This document shows, piece after piece, positions 9,060 to 17,555 of a stretch of DNA of 27,952 bases. The stretch is taken from NCBI GenBank assembly GCA_029204225.1, contig MU836501.1, positions 1-27,952 of the forward strand, in the 5' to 3' direction. The stretch's first letter is position 1, and every line of letters begins with the position of its first letter. This stretch comes from Diphasiastrum complanatum. Taxonomy: Eukaryota; Streptophyta; Lycopodiopsida; Lycopodiales; Lycopodiaceae. The notes beneath the pieces are model-generated. The model was not told the origin of the DNA. It saw only the letters and a list, made by a program, of their open reading frames with translations, and did no database searches. A program made the position numbers and the translations under genes.

Positions 9060-10070
9060 GCCAGCTACGTCCCGTGTCATGGTGGTCGAAGTTTGGGTTG
9101 ATGTCCCCAAATTGCGTTGCCTTGCCATCAGGATTCTCTCACAGGACTGCACTGCAGTCGCTTCTGAGAGGAACTGGAGTGTCCATTCCATGATTCACAC
9201 AAAGAAGAGGAATCGACTATCATCAGCGCAGTGGAGAGGTTGGTGTACGTACACGCCAACCTGAGACTTTTGGGTAGACTCCAGACCACCCGCAGAGCCT
9301 ACCAGGTAACTTGTACACCATAAATTATAATTTCTACATTCTAACATGTGATCCATCATCCCAGGTGACAGGACCCAGTTGGCAATTAGTAGACTATTAT
9401 ACTAAATAGATCATATTACATACTACATACTACATAGTAGATACTAGAATGTACTATGTAGCTAAATTTTAACTTTTGTCGGGACTCGGCCCTCCAAATT
9501 TTGTTAAATTGTCTTGATTTCAATGTGCGGTTAATCCGGATCTGATCGATGTGGCAAAGGTTCCAGAGTTGCCACCGAGAGACTAGTAGAGGAGGACGTG
9601 TACGCATTCCTCCATGAGGAGGCCATGCAGAGTGCAGGTGAGAAATTAGGATTGTCTAAGTAGTAAGGTGACAGTTCTTGAATTACATTTTCGAAGTTTG
9701 AAGTTACTAATTATCGTAAATTGTAATTTACTAATTTGCAGGCAATAACACGTTTGTCCCTCTTTATGTGCATTATGCAGGGCCTGTCACTCAAGCAGAG
9801 CGTAGGAGGAGGGCAGGAGAGGCTAGCAGCTCCCGTGCTCATAGCCCCGAGGACGAGTCTGAGTCTAAGTCTGAGGCATTGTCAGGGTCAGAGTCCTCAG
9901 AGGAGGAGTATGAGGATGAGGAGTCCGAGGAGGGCGGGAATGAGGATGAGGGGCATCATACCTCTGCCTCTGATGAGGATTTCGCAGCTGAGCCTACCAC
10001 TCAAGAGGCCACAGCAGGCTCCACAGCACCACCAGCGAGTGGGAGGAGACTCAGGCGTAGGAGAGCTTAG
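9060..10070 (+). pseudogene. hAT C-terminal dimerisation block and acidic tail
   Basis: Exon 9060-9305 has a WWSKFG segment and, after a frame change, LRCLAIRILSQDC, ASERNWSVHSMIHTKKRNRL and VHANLRLL. This is the hAT C-terminal dimerisation signature. A loss of one G near 9225 shifts the frame before VHANLRLL. A short block at about 9530-9639 (EEDVYAFLHEEAM) follows, then exon 9742-10070 with a long run of Glu, Asp and Ser and an Arg-rich end (RRLRRRRA) at a TAG stop. Acidic tails of this kind are common in plant BED/hAT proteins. Confidence 0.75.
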
Positions 10071-10248
10071 AGTGCTCACTGCAGCCTGGGCCCTGCTCAG
10101 TGCTCATTGATGTCAGTCTTCAGATGATTGTAGTATGTACATAAGATCATTGTAATTACTAGTTACTAGTCTGTAGATGACACTACGATGTTCATGTCAC
10201 TAGATGAGCATTGACTCTTGAGCTGTTTAGTATTTACAGTGTAGTATG
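10071..10248 (+). other. hAT 3' flank without recognised terminus
   Basis: This holds the sequence after the transposase stop. It is rich in short TAGT/ACTAGT units and contains no visible polyadenylation signal or terminal inverted repeat. It ends at GTATG where the LTR of E2 begins, so the true hAT right end is probably lost beyond the inserted LTR. Confidence 0.5.
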
Positions 10249-10698
10249 AGTTATGGACTCGGCTCATTACATTCGCCATGTCCATTACATTTACTTTACT
10301 TTATGCATAGGCAGGCTTTGGGCCCTTTTTTATTCATTATTTGACATTTAGACTATATGGTTGGTTTTGGGGCCTATTATTGACATTTAGACCATATTAT
10401 TGGCCTTGGGCCCTATGATTCACTATATTGGTTATTTGGTCATATTACTGAGAGTGGGGGCCTTCTTGGAGGACGCACTATTTTCCCTCTCAGTTTGGCC
10501 CTAGCCACTTGAAGCTTCCTTTTAGGGCTTCCTCTTGGCTATAAGTAGGGATTCTGTGTCATTTGTTACTTGGCTTATGATATGATCTCCTTCTTTAGTC
10601 TCTTTAAGCTTTCTCTCTCCTGCTTTCTAGGGTTAAGTCTTGCTTATGTGATGCTTTCATAGACTAAATCTAGATCAGCCGTGGCTACGTTCGTAACT
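10249..10698 (+). repeat. 5' LTR of element E2 (subtype B)
   Basis: The 450 bp LTR starts AGTTATGGACTCGG and ends TTCGTAACT. It is followed at once by a primer-binding site, so it is a 5' LTR. A GGCTATAAGTAGGG box near 10540 is a plausible promoter. It is very close to the minus-strand solo LTR at 5284-5731 and differs from the subtype A copies (TATGATATGATCTCCTTC against GATGATATTGATCTC). The left flank GTATG is not repeated after 10973, so its own 3' LTR and right target duplication are missing. The termini are not TG...CA. Confidence 0.9.
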
Positions 10699-10710
10699 TG
10701 GTATCAGAGC
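10699..10710 (+). promoter_or_regulatory. Primer-binding site, initiator tRNA-Met type
   Basis: TGGTATCAGAGC follows the last base of the LTR directly. It is the standard plant retrotransposon site complementary to the 3' end of initiator tRNA-Met, which primes minus-strand DNA synthesis. Its exact abutment fixes the LTR end as TAACT and supports the unusual terminus. Confidence 0.93.
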
Positions 10711-10774
10711 ACTAGTCCGATCTCAAGACGAACTGTCTCTTAGCGTCCGTTCGAAATACCAAGTCTCTCATGCA
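10711..10774 (+). other. E2 leader fragment
   Basis: About 64 bases of sequence after the primer-binding site have no match elsewhere in the window and no coding signal. They end where subtype A LTR sequence starts (CTCTATAAGTAGGG). The whole coding region of E2 is missing. The junction probably marks a deletion from the E2 leader into the older LTR E1. Confidence 0.6.
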
Positions 10775-10973
10775 AGACTCTATAAGTAGGGAAATTGTGT
10801 CACTTGTTATTCAGGTGATGATATTGATCTCTCTTTAGTCTCCTTAATCTCTCTCTTTCCTGCTTTCTTTCTAGGGTTAAGTCTTGCTTATGTGCTGCTT
10901 TCATAGCTTAAGTCTTGCTTATGTGATGCTTTCATAGCTTAGCTCTAGATCAACTGTGGCTCTATTCGTAACT
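10775..10973 (+). repeat. 3' part of LTR E1 (subtype A) with 31 bp tandem duplication
   Basis: From the TATA-like box onward this matches the 3' half of the LTR at 3192 and ends TTCGTAACT. It carries a 31 bp tandem duplication, AAGTCTTGCTTATGTG followed by the TGCTTTCATAGCTT segment, at 10879-10909 and 10910-10940, differing by one base (C/A). The flank GAGAG (10974-10978) pairs with GAGAG at 4951-4955. It is therefore the other edge of the insertion that split the copia integrase. Confidence 0.85.
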
Positions 10974-10978
10974 GAGAG
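10974..10978 (+). repeat. Target-site duplication GAGAG, right copy
   Basis: Copy of 4951-4955. It directly follows LTR end CGTAACT and precedes TATCTTTCTACGG, the continuation of the copia integrase after the GGE codons. Confidence 0.85.
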
Positions 10979-11500
10979 TATCTTTCTACGGAATTTCGAG
11001 TGTTTTGCAAGGATCATGGTATAAAGATACTTTGCAAACACGAACACGCCTCAACAAAATGGAGTTGCGGAAAGAAAGAACCGGTCTGTAGTGGATACTG
11101 CGAGGAGTATGCTCAAGAGTAAAAATCTTCCAAATATGTTTTGGGATGAAGCAGTTAAGACGGTGGTTTATCTTTTGAATCGAAGTCCTACAAAGGTTGT
11201 AGAGAATCGGTCTCCAGCTTATATGGGTCGAAAACCAGATGTAAGTCATTTGAAAGTGTTTGGATGTATTGCTTATGCTCACATACCTAAGGATTCTAGG
11301 AGCAAATTGGATTCTAAGGCAACCAAGTGTTTATTCCTTGGATATGATAGTCAAGAGAAGGGATACAGTTTATATGACTTGGAGGTTAAGAAAGTCATCA
11401 TAAGCAGGGATGTAATCTTTGATGAGGATGGAAGTCATACAGATACAGAGATACCTTATCATAGGAAGCAAGATGGAGGAATTCCTATCTTGTGTGACGA
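10979..11500 (+). pseudogene. Copia integrase, C-terminal half
   Basis: The reading resumes with YLSTEF and, after a frameshift near 11035, gives TPQQNGVAERKNR with the catalytic Glu. Then come MFWDEAVKTVVYLLNRSPT and LKVFGCIAYAHIPKD, followed by KCLFLGYD and GYSLYDL, the regular order of the copia integrase C-terminal region. Together with 4752-4955 all three catalytic acids are represented. The copia-like reading fades after about 11500 (CDDESAPPV), where LINE ORF1-like sequence starts. The reverse transcriptase expected next is not adjacent; a copia reverse transcriptase in the same orientation begins at 20098 and may belong to this same element. Confidence 0.9.
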
Positions 11501-11529
11501 CGAATCTGCTCCTCCAGTTTCCGATCCCA

Positions 11530-12270
11530 TTCTTCCTACCTCGACCATTGCTAGCTCACAACCCACAGCTAGCATCCTATATGCACCCTCCAAATCAACC
11601 GAATTGTTCTCTTCTTGGCAGATTGATCAAATCCGGGCAGATTTCTAGATTTTGCGGTAGGAAATCTCGCAGTTGAAAGGAACGGTTACGTCTTTGGTTC
11701 ACGAGAAGAACATACTGCAATCCAAAGTTGCATCACTCGAACAATCCATCGGGACTAAACAGGCTGCGGCTTCGGCGTCTACCACCAATATGATACGGGA
11801 ACTAGAGACAAAGATTGAAAAGCAGCAAGAAGTGGCCCTTTCTTGGGCATCAGTTTTGAAAAAAGGCACTAAACCAAGCGCTCCCATCTCTTCGGTTATC
11901 TCAGCCACCATCTCGGAAGAGAAATCACGAGACCAAAAAGCACACAACATTAGAGTTCGTGGGATCCCGGATACACATGATGCCTTGGCCAAAGCCAAAC
12001 GCTTTCTCGACACCACTCTCAGGCACAGTACAAATGGGCTAGATACCACATGGAGGACCACTAGAGATGCAGCCACACTCATTATCCGTTTCACTTCTCT
12101 AGAGAGTCGACGAGATGCTCTGCGATGCAGAGCTAAGCTACGTGGCACCACTATTTATATGGACGATGACCTCACATATATCTAGGTGGAGGAGAGGCGT
12201 AAGGCCTTTCAGATAACCTGTGAGTCAGGCAGACGAGTAATCTACCACGATGGATGAGTGCGCTTTCTTG
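11530..12270 (+). pseudogene. LINE (L+) ORF1-like protein
   Basis: A frame entered at about 11600 reads a heptad-like segment (SSWQIDQIRADF, then after a stop and a frame change EISQLKGTVTSLVHEKN, LQSKVASLEQSI). It continues with a basic linker and a block resembling the LINE-1 ORF1 RNA-binding region: NIRVRGIPD, KRFLDTTL, ATLIIRFTSLESRRDAL and TTIYMDDDLTYI. A TAG at 12183-12185 interrupts it, but the same frame continues with VEERRKAFQITCESGRR, so the stop looks like a point mutation. ORF1 proteins trimerise through the coiled coil and coat the LINE RNA. The LINE-1 type assignment fits the endonuclease that follows; the true start is not defined. Confidence 0.65.
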
Positions 12271-12339
12271 ATAGTGCTCCTAGCAGCTCCCAGTGCCAAG
12301 TATTTGGGGTCCCCGGGTTTGGGAGTGCCCCGGGGCCCA

Positions 12340-13037
12340 TCCACACCATCTCCGGATTGGAGTATGGAACTGCGATGGTATACACTCATCCTCCATAGCT
12401 GGCGACCTGATTGATTTCATCACTGGCAGAGATTTACTGTTTTTTATGGAGACCCACGAGAGTTAGGAGAGAGGCTTACCTATTTTTCCAGGATACAGAT
12501 GGGATTCCGTATTCAGGCCCGAGACTAGATCAGCTAGTGGCCGTGGATCCGGAGGGGTTGCATGCCTATATAGAGAGTCTCTCTGCCAGAGCATCGAGTT
12601 CATCAGGCACGATGAGCATGCAGGTTGTATCTGGATTTGTATTGTTGGACAGGATATTGGTTTGGACAGGTTACTTTCCTCCAGAGTCTTCATCCTTTGC
12701 AGAGGGCACAGGCTCACCATACCTTGATTTGTCACCCGATTTGCAGAGCGAGGGCATATTTTCCTTACTGGGGATTTTAATGCCCGAACCTCCTCGCGAC
12801 AGTCAGAGTTTTATGACATCATCGACCAGCTCCCGCGTTCATGCCCTCGACAGCGACGAGATGGGAGTTACTAGGGTTTCAGAGGACAGCTTGGGATCTA
12901 TTACCCTCGACGGTGAGCATTTATTGCAATTTGGAGAGGCACATGAGATAGCCATTTACAATGGCCTAACTTGCTGGCCAGATTTCGGCAGCTATACTTG
13001 TCATCCTTGCAGTGGTGGACATAGTGTTGTGGATTAT
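12340..13037 (+). pseudogene. LINE (L+) AP-like endonuclease, first part
   Basis: In changing frames the segment shows the signatures of the N-terminal endonuclease of LINE ORF2: WNCDGI, LLFFMETHES (metal-binding Glu), GDFNARTS near 12770-12795, and later AIYNGLTCWPDFGSYTCH and GGHSVVDY. This enzyme nicks target DNA to start target-primed reverse transcription. The last His-containing block (SDHS) is not here; it lies at 17250, beyond the inserted chromovirus. Several frameshifts make the copy inactive. Confidence 0.85.
13033..13037 (+). repeat. Target-site duplication ATTAT, left copy
   Basis: ATTAT precedes TGTAATAG, the plus-strand start of the G3 LTR. The identical ATTAT at 17191-17195 follows the other LTR end. 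The duplication lies inside the LINE endonuclease and its removal restores the frame. Confidence 0.95.
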
Positions 13038-13395
13038 TGTAATAGTTCTTAACACCACAGTAGGGCAAACACTAACTGATCCACCCAACCTTGCCTACTC
13101 CCTGATATAGAGTAAGCCCCTCCTAGCCCAGTGTGAGGACTGATAGCATGCAACTGCCAAGTGTCGGTCACGTGGCACTGACGTGACCGACTGCACGTCG
13201 GGACCCAACTGGGGGCCCTGTCTTGCTGACAGGGTCCCTAGACTATGTTAGGCCCGCCATAGCTATGGACTGTGCTGGAGCACACTACTCACACTGTCTT
13301 GCCCTGTTGGTCGTGTGGGCAGGACACGACCCTAACTGTGGTATCTAGCCTATCTGTGTTCTCTAGGGTTCGGCACTGGTCACGAGCTCGTAACA
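13038..13395 (-). repeat. 3' LTR of G3
   Basis: On the minus strand it starts TGTTACGAGCTCGTGACC and ends CTATTACA. Bases about 13265-13395 match the 5' LTR remnant at about 17055-17190, with roughly eight to ten substitutions plus a small indel, so the insertion is not recent. The repeat is the element's promoter/terminator unit. The full copy here allows the length (358 bp) to be measured. Confidence 0.93.
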
Positions 13396-13409
13396 CTCCC
13401 TCCCCCTTA
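13396..13409 (-). promoter_or_regulatory. Polypurine tract of G3
   Basis: On the minus strand AAGGGGGAGGGAG sits immediately before the 3' LTR start TGTTACG, the expected place of the plus-strand primer. It overlaps the pol stop codon (TAA at about 13407-13409), so coding sequence runs right up to the LTR. Confidence 0.9.
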
Positions 13410-14680
13410 AGAACTGTCTTGGTCCTCTAAGACAAAGTCTGGAAAAATCTTGCGAAGGACGCTGCCTCTTTCCCAAGTGGCATTCTCAACAGGCTGATCA
13501 TTCCACTTGACCAGATATTCTCGGTATAGAGTATGACGAGTCTGCATCTCTCTACTATCAAGAATCTCCTCTGGTTCATGTGGAGGTTGCTGAGGATCCA
13601 AGGGAGAACTAGAACACTGTCCCCTACCAGATTTTTTTGATCTGGCTAAGGCTTTTCGTAACTGACATGGAAGACTGGAAAAACCTTACTATTGTGTGGG
13701 AGTTCTAGTTCATGGGTGACCTCGCCTAGTCTCCTACTAATGGTAAAGGGACCACAATACCTTGGAGACAACTTAGCACACACTCCTGATTTGAGGGTTT
13801 TAGAGTCAACTGGGACTCTCAAGTAGACTTTCTCACTAGCGGAGAACTGCACATCCCGTCTATGTGGATCTGCATAATGCCTGGCTCGATCCTGGGACTG
13901 CCTAATGCTACGCTTAGCATGTTCTATCATCTGGTTTAGGTCCTCTAAAACGTTTCTGGCTGCTTCAACTTTTTCTTGTTTAAACCCTATAGCTGTGGGT
14001 GAGCGTGGCTGGAAACCGTACATCAGCATAAATGGGCTGTATCCCATAGCTGAATGTTTGGTACTGTTGTAAGCAAACTCTAATATCGAGAGATACTCCT
14101 CCCAATTAGTCTGCTTTTTGCTGACGTATGCACGAAGCATATCCTCTAGCACCTGATTTACACTCTTTGTTTGACCGTCCATCTGTGGATGGTTCGGTGG
14201 TACTCATATTAAGTTTAGTATGGAGATGATGGAATACTGCCCTCCAAAAATTCCAGTAAACTTACTGTCCCGGTCGTTGACTATGCCGGAAGGTAGACCG
14301 TACAATTTAAATAGCCCGTCTACAAACAACCTCGCTAACTCTGGAGCTCTAACGGTTGTTGGTCGGAATAAAATGAGCCATTTTGGTCAGACGGTCAACT
14401 GTGACCCATATAGCATCATTACCCCTTTGGGTTTTAGGCAGGCCTACTATAAAATCCATGGAGATACTTTCCCATTTACCAGCTGGTATTTCTAAGGGCT
14501 GAAACAACCCTCCTGCCTTTAAACGCTTTATTGACTTGACATTTCTGGCAACTGGTTACATACTGTTGGACGTCCTTTTTCATACTGGGCCAGAAAAATT
14601 GCCTACGAAGAAGCTTAAAGGTCTTCCGTATGCCTGGGTGTCCCGCACTAGGATTGTCATGACATTCATATAGGACCTAC
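13407..14680 (-). pseudogene. G3 integrase with chromodomain
   Basis: From right to left the segment shows a zinc-binding HHCC region (ECHDNPSAGHPGIRK, then CQKCQVNKA), the core with [11 protein letters not shown] (first Asp) and NDRDSKFTG (second Asp), and [15 protein letters not shown]. The usual DGQTER is DGQTKS here, so the third catalytic acid is Lys. Further on come [17 protein letters not shown], the GPF/Y-type segment [12 protein letters not shown] and VFPVFHVS. The chromodomain (REYLVKWNDQPVENATWE, about 13590-13430) closes it. Frameshifts occur near 14190-14430. The family's integrase joins cDNA to the host genome and the chromodomain guides it to chromatin. This copy is inactive. 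Confidence 0.92.
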
Positions 14681-15050
14681 TGCCTATAATCCTCTGAATT
14701 GGGGACACATACTCTATCTCTATAGAGTAAGTACTCATCCTGACTGGAATATTGTTTCCATTTGAATCCTTGAGTCAACTGACCCTCAACCACTGGGGTT
14801 TTCTTGGGTAATACAGGCTCAGAATCCTCAACGTCATCTGACGTATACTCGGACTCATCATCATCCTCAACAGAAGCTGCCGTATTCTTGGATGAACTGG
14901 CACCAGCCCCGGGAACTGGTTCTGGAATCTGTAGCTGTCTGCTCTGGACTGAGTTCCAGATAGTAGAGAAGAATGCATCATGCTGGCACTTCCCTCTCAA
15001 GGACTCGAGTAACTCATTACGAATCTGAGTAAACTCTCGTTAATCATAGG
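14677..15050 (-). pseudogene. G3 acidic linker between RNase H and integrase
   Basis: The stretch encodes a Ser/Asp/Glu-rich segment (ASVEDDDESEYTSDDVED) between the RNase H and the integrase zinc domain. Linkers at this place vary in length in chromoviruses and have no known catalysis. The frame changes at about 15000. The acidic run is longer than I would expect for a simple connection region. Confidence 0.6.
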
Positions 15051-15300
15051 CATTCTGCTAAGGGCATCTGCTACTGTATTGAATTTCCCTCGTCTATATC
15101 TGATAGACATATCAAACTCTTGCATGAACTCTGCCCAACGAGCTTTTCGACCTCTAAGCTCAGGTTGATTGCAAAGGTATCTGAGACTTTCATGGTCTGT
15201 CAGGACCTCAAAGTTGGCACCATACAAATAATGCCTCCAAGTCTTAAGGGCATGGACTATAGAAAAGAGTTCCTTTTCATAGGCACTGTACCTACAAATT
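15050..15300 (-). pseudogene. G3 RNase H, N-terminally truncated
   Basis: Two frames give [20 protein letters not shown], then FEVLTDHESLRYL and GKFNTVADALSR, the regular end of Ty3/gypsy RNase H, which removes RNA from the hybrid during reverse transcription. The Glu of the first block and the Asp of TDHESL are present. The beginning of the domain is missing because a deletion near 15285 fuses it to the reverse transcriptase. Confidence 0.88.
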
Positions 15301-15780
15301 TACCCAAGTATAGTCTGAGGACAGTGTTCATCAAGGTCATAAAGGTAGCTGGAGCATTTGTGAGCCCAAATGGCATCATCTTAAACTCATAATGACCGTG
15401 ACGAGTCCTAAAAGCTATTTTTGGGACATCTTCCGATTTTATACGGACTTGATGGTATCCTGATCTGAGGTCTATTTTACTGAAAAATTTAGCCCCGTCG
15501 AGTTGATCAAACAACTCGTCTGCCCGAGCATAGGATATTTATTCTTAATTGTGAATTTATTGAGGGCTCTGTAATCTACACAAAGACGCATAGATCCCTC
15601 TTTCTTTTTCACTAAAAGGACTGGTGAGGCCCATGGTGAACTACTGGTCTGAATTTGGCCTTTCCCAAGATAATCTGTTAACTGCGTAGTTATTTCTTCA
15701 TCCTCTATTCGGCTGACCCGATACGGAGGTTTAGAAATAGGTGTTGTACCTGTACTAGGTTTATACATGATCTACCTCTC
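15270..15780 (-). pseudogene. G3 reverse transcriptase lacking the catalytic YxDD segment
   Basis: Blocks in order are [51 protein letters not shown], then in another frame [16 protein letters not shown] (first catalytic Asp), [18 protein letters not shown] and [12 protein letters not shown]. The frame change is near 15500. The sequence then reads [10 protein letters not shown] and jumps directly into RNase H, so the YLDD block, thumb and connection are deleted. The enzyme is dead. Confidence 0.92.
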
Positions 15781-15782
15781 TG

Positions 15783-16586
15783 CTAGGTTGGCAAATCTTT
15801 AGGAAAAACATCTTTAAATTTAGACAATAAAGTTTCTAATTTACTGATTTTCTGCTGTATAGAACTAGAAATAGAAACTTCAGGAATAAACTGGAAGTCA
15901 CATAAGAATACCTGATGGTCGTCGTCTCCGATTAGCTGACAGAGCTCTGAACTGCAGACCATAGGACTGTTGGGAACATCATGCTCCCCATGCAACTGGA
16001 TCTCTTGGCCTTTATGCTGAAAGCTGAGGGTGTTCTCCTGATAGTTTCTGTGGAGGGAAGGTCCTAAACTGTAGAGCCAATCTCTCCCAAGAACAATGTC
16101 TGTACGATCGAGGTGCATTATCTGAAAGTTTATTTCATCTTGGTACCCCTGAATACCAAGATTCAAGTTACTTACCATAGTTTCCCAGATTTTCTTATCT
16201 TCACCCTTAGCTAGTGAAACTATGTACCTATGTTGACTAGGTACTTCTGCAAGTTTAAGTTTTTTAACCGGGGTGTAGTTGATGAAATTATGGGTTGCCC
16301 CATCGTCAACCATAACTCTTACTGACTGGTTACCAACTTTCCCGTGCATACGTACTAGGTCATGTGGCCCAAAGCTGAAGGGTCTCGCTAGCATTGCAGA
16401 GGTCAGCTGGCAACAGTGTTCATGATCTTGATGATACACTTTGATCTCGGAAGCTGCCGAGTGACTGGGGAAACTTACAGTCTGAACAAGATGAGCTTGT
16501 TTCTTATCTTTTTTATCTTTTTTAGTGAAAGGCCCCTTGGGACACTGTCTGACTGTGTGTCCCTTGCCCATACACACAAAGCACAA
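15783..16586 (-). pseudogene. G3 zinc knuckle, protease and pol start
   Basis: One long frame (267 residues as read) starts in the nucleocapsid end of gag. The CCHC knuckle is CFVCMGKGHTVRQC (about 16583-16545), which binds the element RNA. A Lys-rich segment follows, then the protease with MVDDGATHNFI (Asp at about 16305-16307), where the usual DSG/DTG is DDG. DIVLGRDWL is the second protease signature. The frame ends in KLETLLSKFKDVFP, the usual run-up to reverse transcriptase. The frame is continuous with gag codons upstream to about 16680, but the true start is further right. Confidence 0.92.
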
Positions 16587-16679
16587 ACGTTCTTGTTTGG
16601 CTTTCTCAAAATCTTCTGGTTTTAAGGGTTGTATGAGTGAAGGGCGTTTCTGAGGAGCTTCACCTTTAATTTTATCTTC

Positions 16680-17055
16680 TTTCTTTCTTTTTTTTAAAAT
16701 ATGTTTTTTTTAAATTAAAAGTCTTTCTGAGGAGGCTGCTCAGAAAGGGGCTGTTGTCTCGCTCTCTTCCTACCCACTGAATCATCATAGATTTGAGCAT
16801 ATCTGAGAGCTTGCTCAAGGGTAGTAGGCGAGTTTCTCTGGACCTCTACTTTATATTCATCTTTGAGGCCTAGGACAAACCCTCTGATTTTTCGGATAAT
16901 CATCCATATTTTTAATTTTTAAAATTGCTTCTTGGTACTGCGAGATATATTGGAATAGGGACTTGTCCATTACTGTTCTTTCCCAGGCTTCCTAGGCTCT
17001 ATCAAGTTCATTCTCTGGTAGGAATTTTCTTAGGAAAGCTTCTTCAAAGGCTTTC
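16680..17055 (-). pseudogene. G3 gag, N-terminally truncated
   Basis: Translation in changing frames shows SWKAFEEAFLRKFLP, VMDKSLFQYISQY, IRGFVLGLKDEYK and TLEQALRYAQIYDDSV, the recognisable order of chromovirus capsid helices. The DNA joins the 5' LTR remnant directly at about 17055 through a short shared ATG-ACTG stretch. The leader, primer-binding site and first part of gag were therefore removed by a deletion, probably using that microhomology. An AT-rich stretch at 16680-16720 separates it from the zinc-knuckle frame. Confidence 0.75.
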
Positions 17056-17190
17056 CATGACTGGGGCTGTGGCACACTACTCACACTGTCTTGCTATGTT
17101 GGTCGTGTACGCTGCTGGACACGACCCTGACTGTGGTATCTGACCTATCTGTGCTCTCTAGGGTTCGGCACTGGTCACGAGCTCGTAACA
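17055..17190 (-). repeat. 5' LTR remnant of G3
   Basis: About 135 bases match the outer end of the LTR at 13038-13395, including GTTCGGCACTGGTCACGAG and the final CTCGTAACA. It is directly followed by the ATTAT duplication. The remaining about 220 bases of the LTR are missing on the inner side. Confidence 0.92.
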
Positions 17191-17195
17191 ATTAT
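17191..17195 (+). repeat. Target-site duplication ATTAT, right copy
   Basis: Identical to 13033-13037. The next codons continue the LINE endonuclease reading that stopped at the left copy. Confidence 0.95.
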
Positions 17196-17545
17196 CTCAT
17201 GGGATCACCATCCTCCATACCTCTCATTTCTGATTTTCATATCTCCCCCACCACTCTCTCTGATCACTCCTTTCTCTCTTTCGATATCGGCTGCCTCCCA
17301 CCCCCTCAATTACCCTCATATCCCTTGCTTACCCGTGCACCCCGATTACCTTCAGCTCTCTATATGCACCAGTCTACCAGGAGTTTCTTACCTCCCTACT
17401 CCATTCGATTCCGCACGATAGTACAGTCGAGACTCAAGCAACTTTTCTTAGCAATTCTCTTCATATCGCTGCTTCCCTAGCTTTTCCATCCAAGGCCCAC
17501 AAAGGCAAACAATTATGTTCCTTGGATGAGGTAGTCAAAGCAGCA
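17196..17545 (+). pseudogene. LINE (L+) endonuclease, second part
   Basis: The frame continues from the left part with a DFHISPTTLSDHSFLSF segment. SDHS holds the conserved Asp-His pair that closes the AP-like endonuclease fold. The following Pro/Ser-rich linker and a LAFPSKAHKGKQ segment are less clear. At about 17545 the sequence jumps to the LINE C-terminus, so the whole reverse transcriptase (normally about 1.5 kb or more) has been lost. Confidence 0.8.
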
Positions 17546-17555
17546 CTTTATCTTT

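Larger units (their letters stand above)
6266..10070 (+). pseudogene. hAT transposase gene, multi-exon and degenerate
   Basis: Separate blocks in order give the layout of a plant hAT transposase: BED zinc finger (6266-6515), basic/Pro-rich linker (6679-about 6960), DUF659/RNase H-like catalytic part (7298-7493, 7750-7980), middle (8190-8494, 8647-8971), C-terminal hATC dimerisation block (9060-9305) and an acidic tail (9742-10070). Most blocks are bounded by AG before and GT after, so they look like exons with short AT-rich introns. In active elements the nuclear protein cuts at the terminal inverted repeats and moves the element. Frameshifts inside the catalytic exon (near 7782 and 7818) and in the dimerisation exon (near 9100 and 9225) mark it as a relic. 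Domesticated hAT genes share this layout, but the frameshifts argue against domestication. Confidence 0.8.
13038..17190 (-). mobile_element. Ty3/gypsy chromovirus G3, nested in the LINE
   Basis: This minus-strand LTR retrotransposon has a 358 bp 3' LTR (13038-13395), a polypurine tract, and gag-pol read from right to left: gag, CCHC, protease, reverse transcriptase, RNase H, integrase, chromodomain. It ends at a 5' LTR remnant (about 17055-17190). Perfect 5 bp ATTAT duplications flank it and the LTR ends are TG...CA, so the outer borders are certain. It has lost the inner part of the 5' LTR, the primer-binding site and the start of gag. It has also lost the segment between reverse transcriptase and RNase H, and carries frameshifts and an altered integrase residue. 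It cannot move alone, but it is the best preserved LTR element in the window. Confidence 0.95.

Noticed and set aside
6266-10070. Domesticated hAT gene with host function
   Set aside because: Exon borders are well kept, but frameshifts within the catalytic and dimerisation exons make a functional protein unlikely. Transcript data could reverse this.
11699-12151. 150-codon minus-strand frame opposite the LINE ORF1 region
   Set aside because: The plus strand gives a coiled coil and RNA-binding-like block in continuity with a LINE. The minus frame matches nothing.
12411-13052. 213-codon plus-strand frame taken as an intact gene
   Set aside because: Its N-terminal part is an out-of-frame reading of the LINE endonuclease; conserved motifs lie in neighbouring frames, and its end runs into the G3 LTR.
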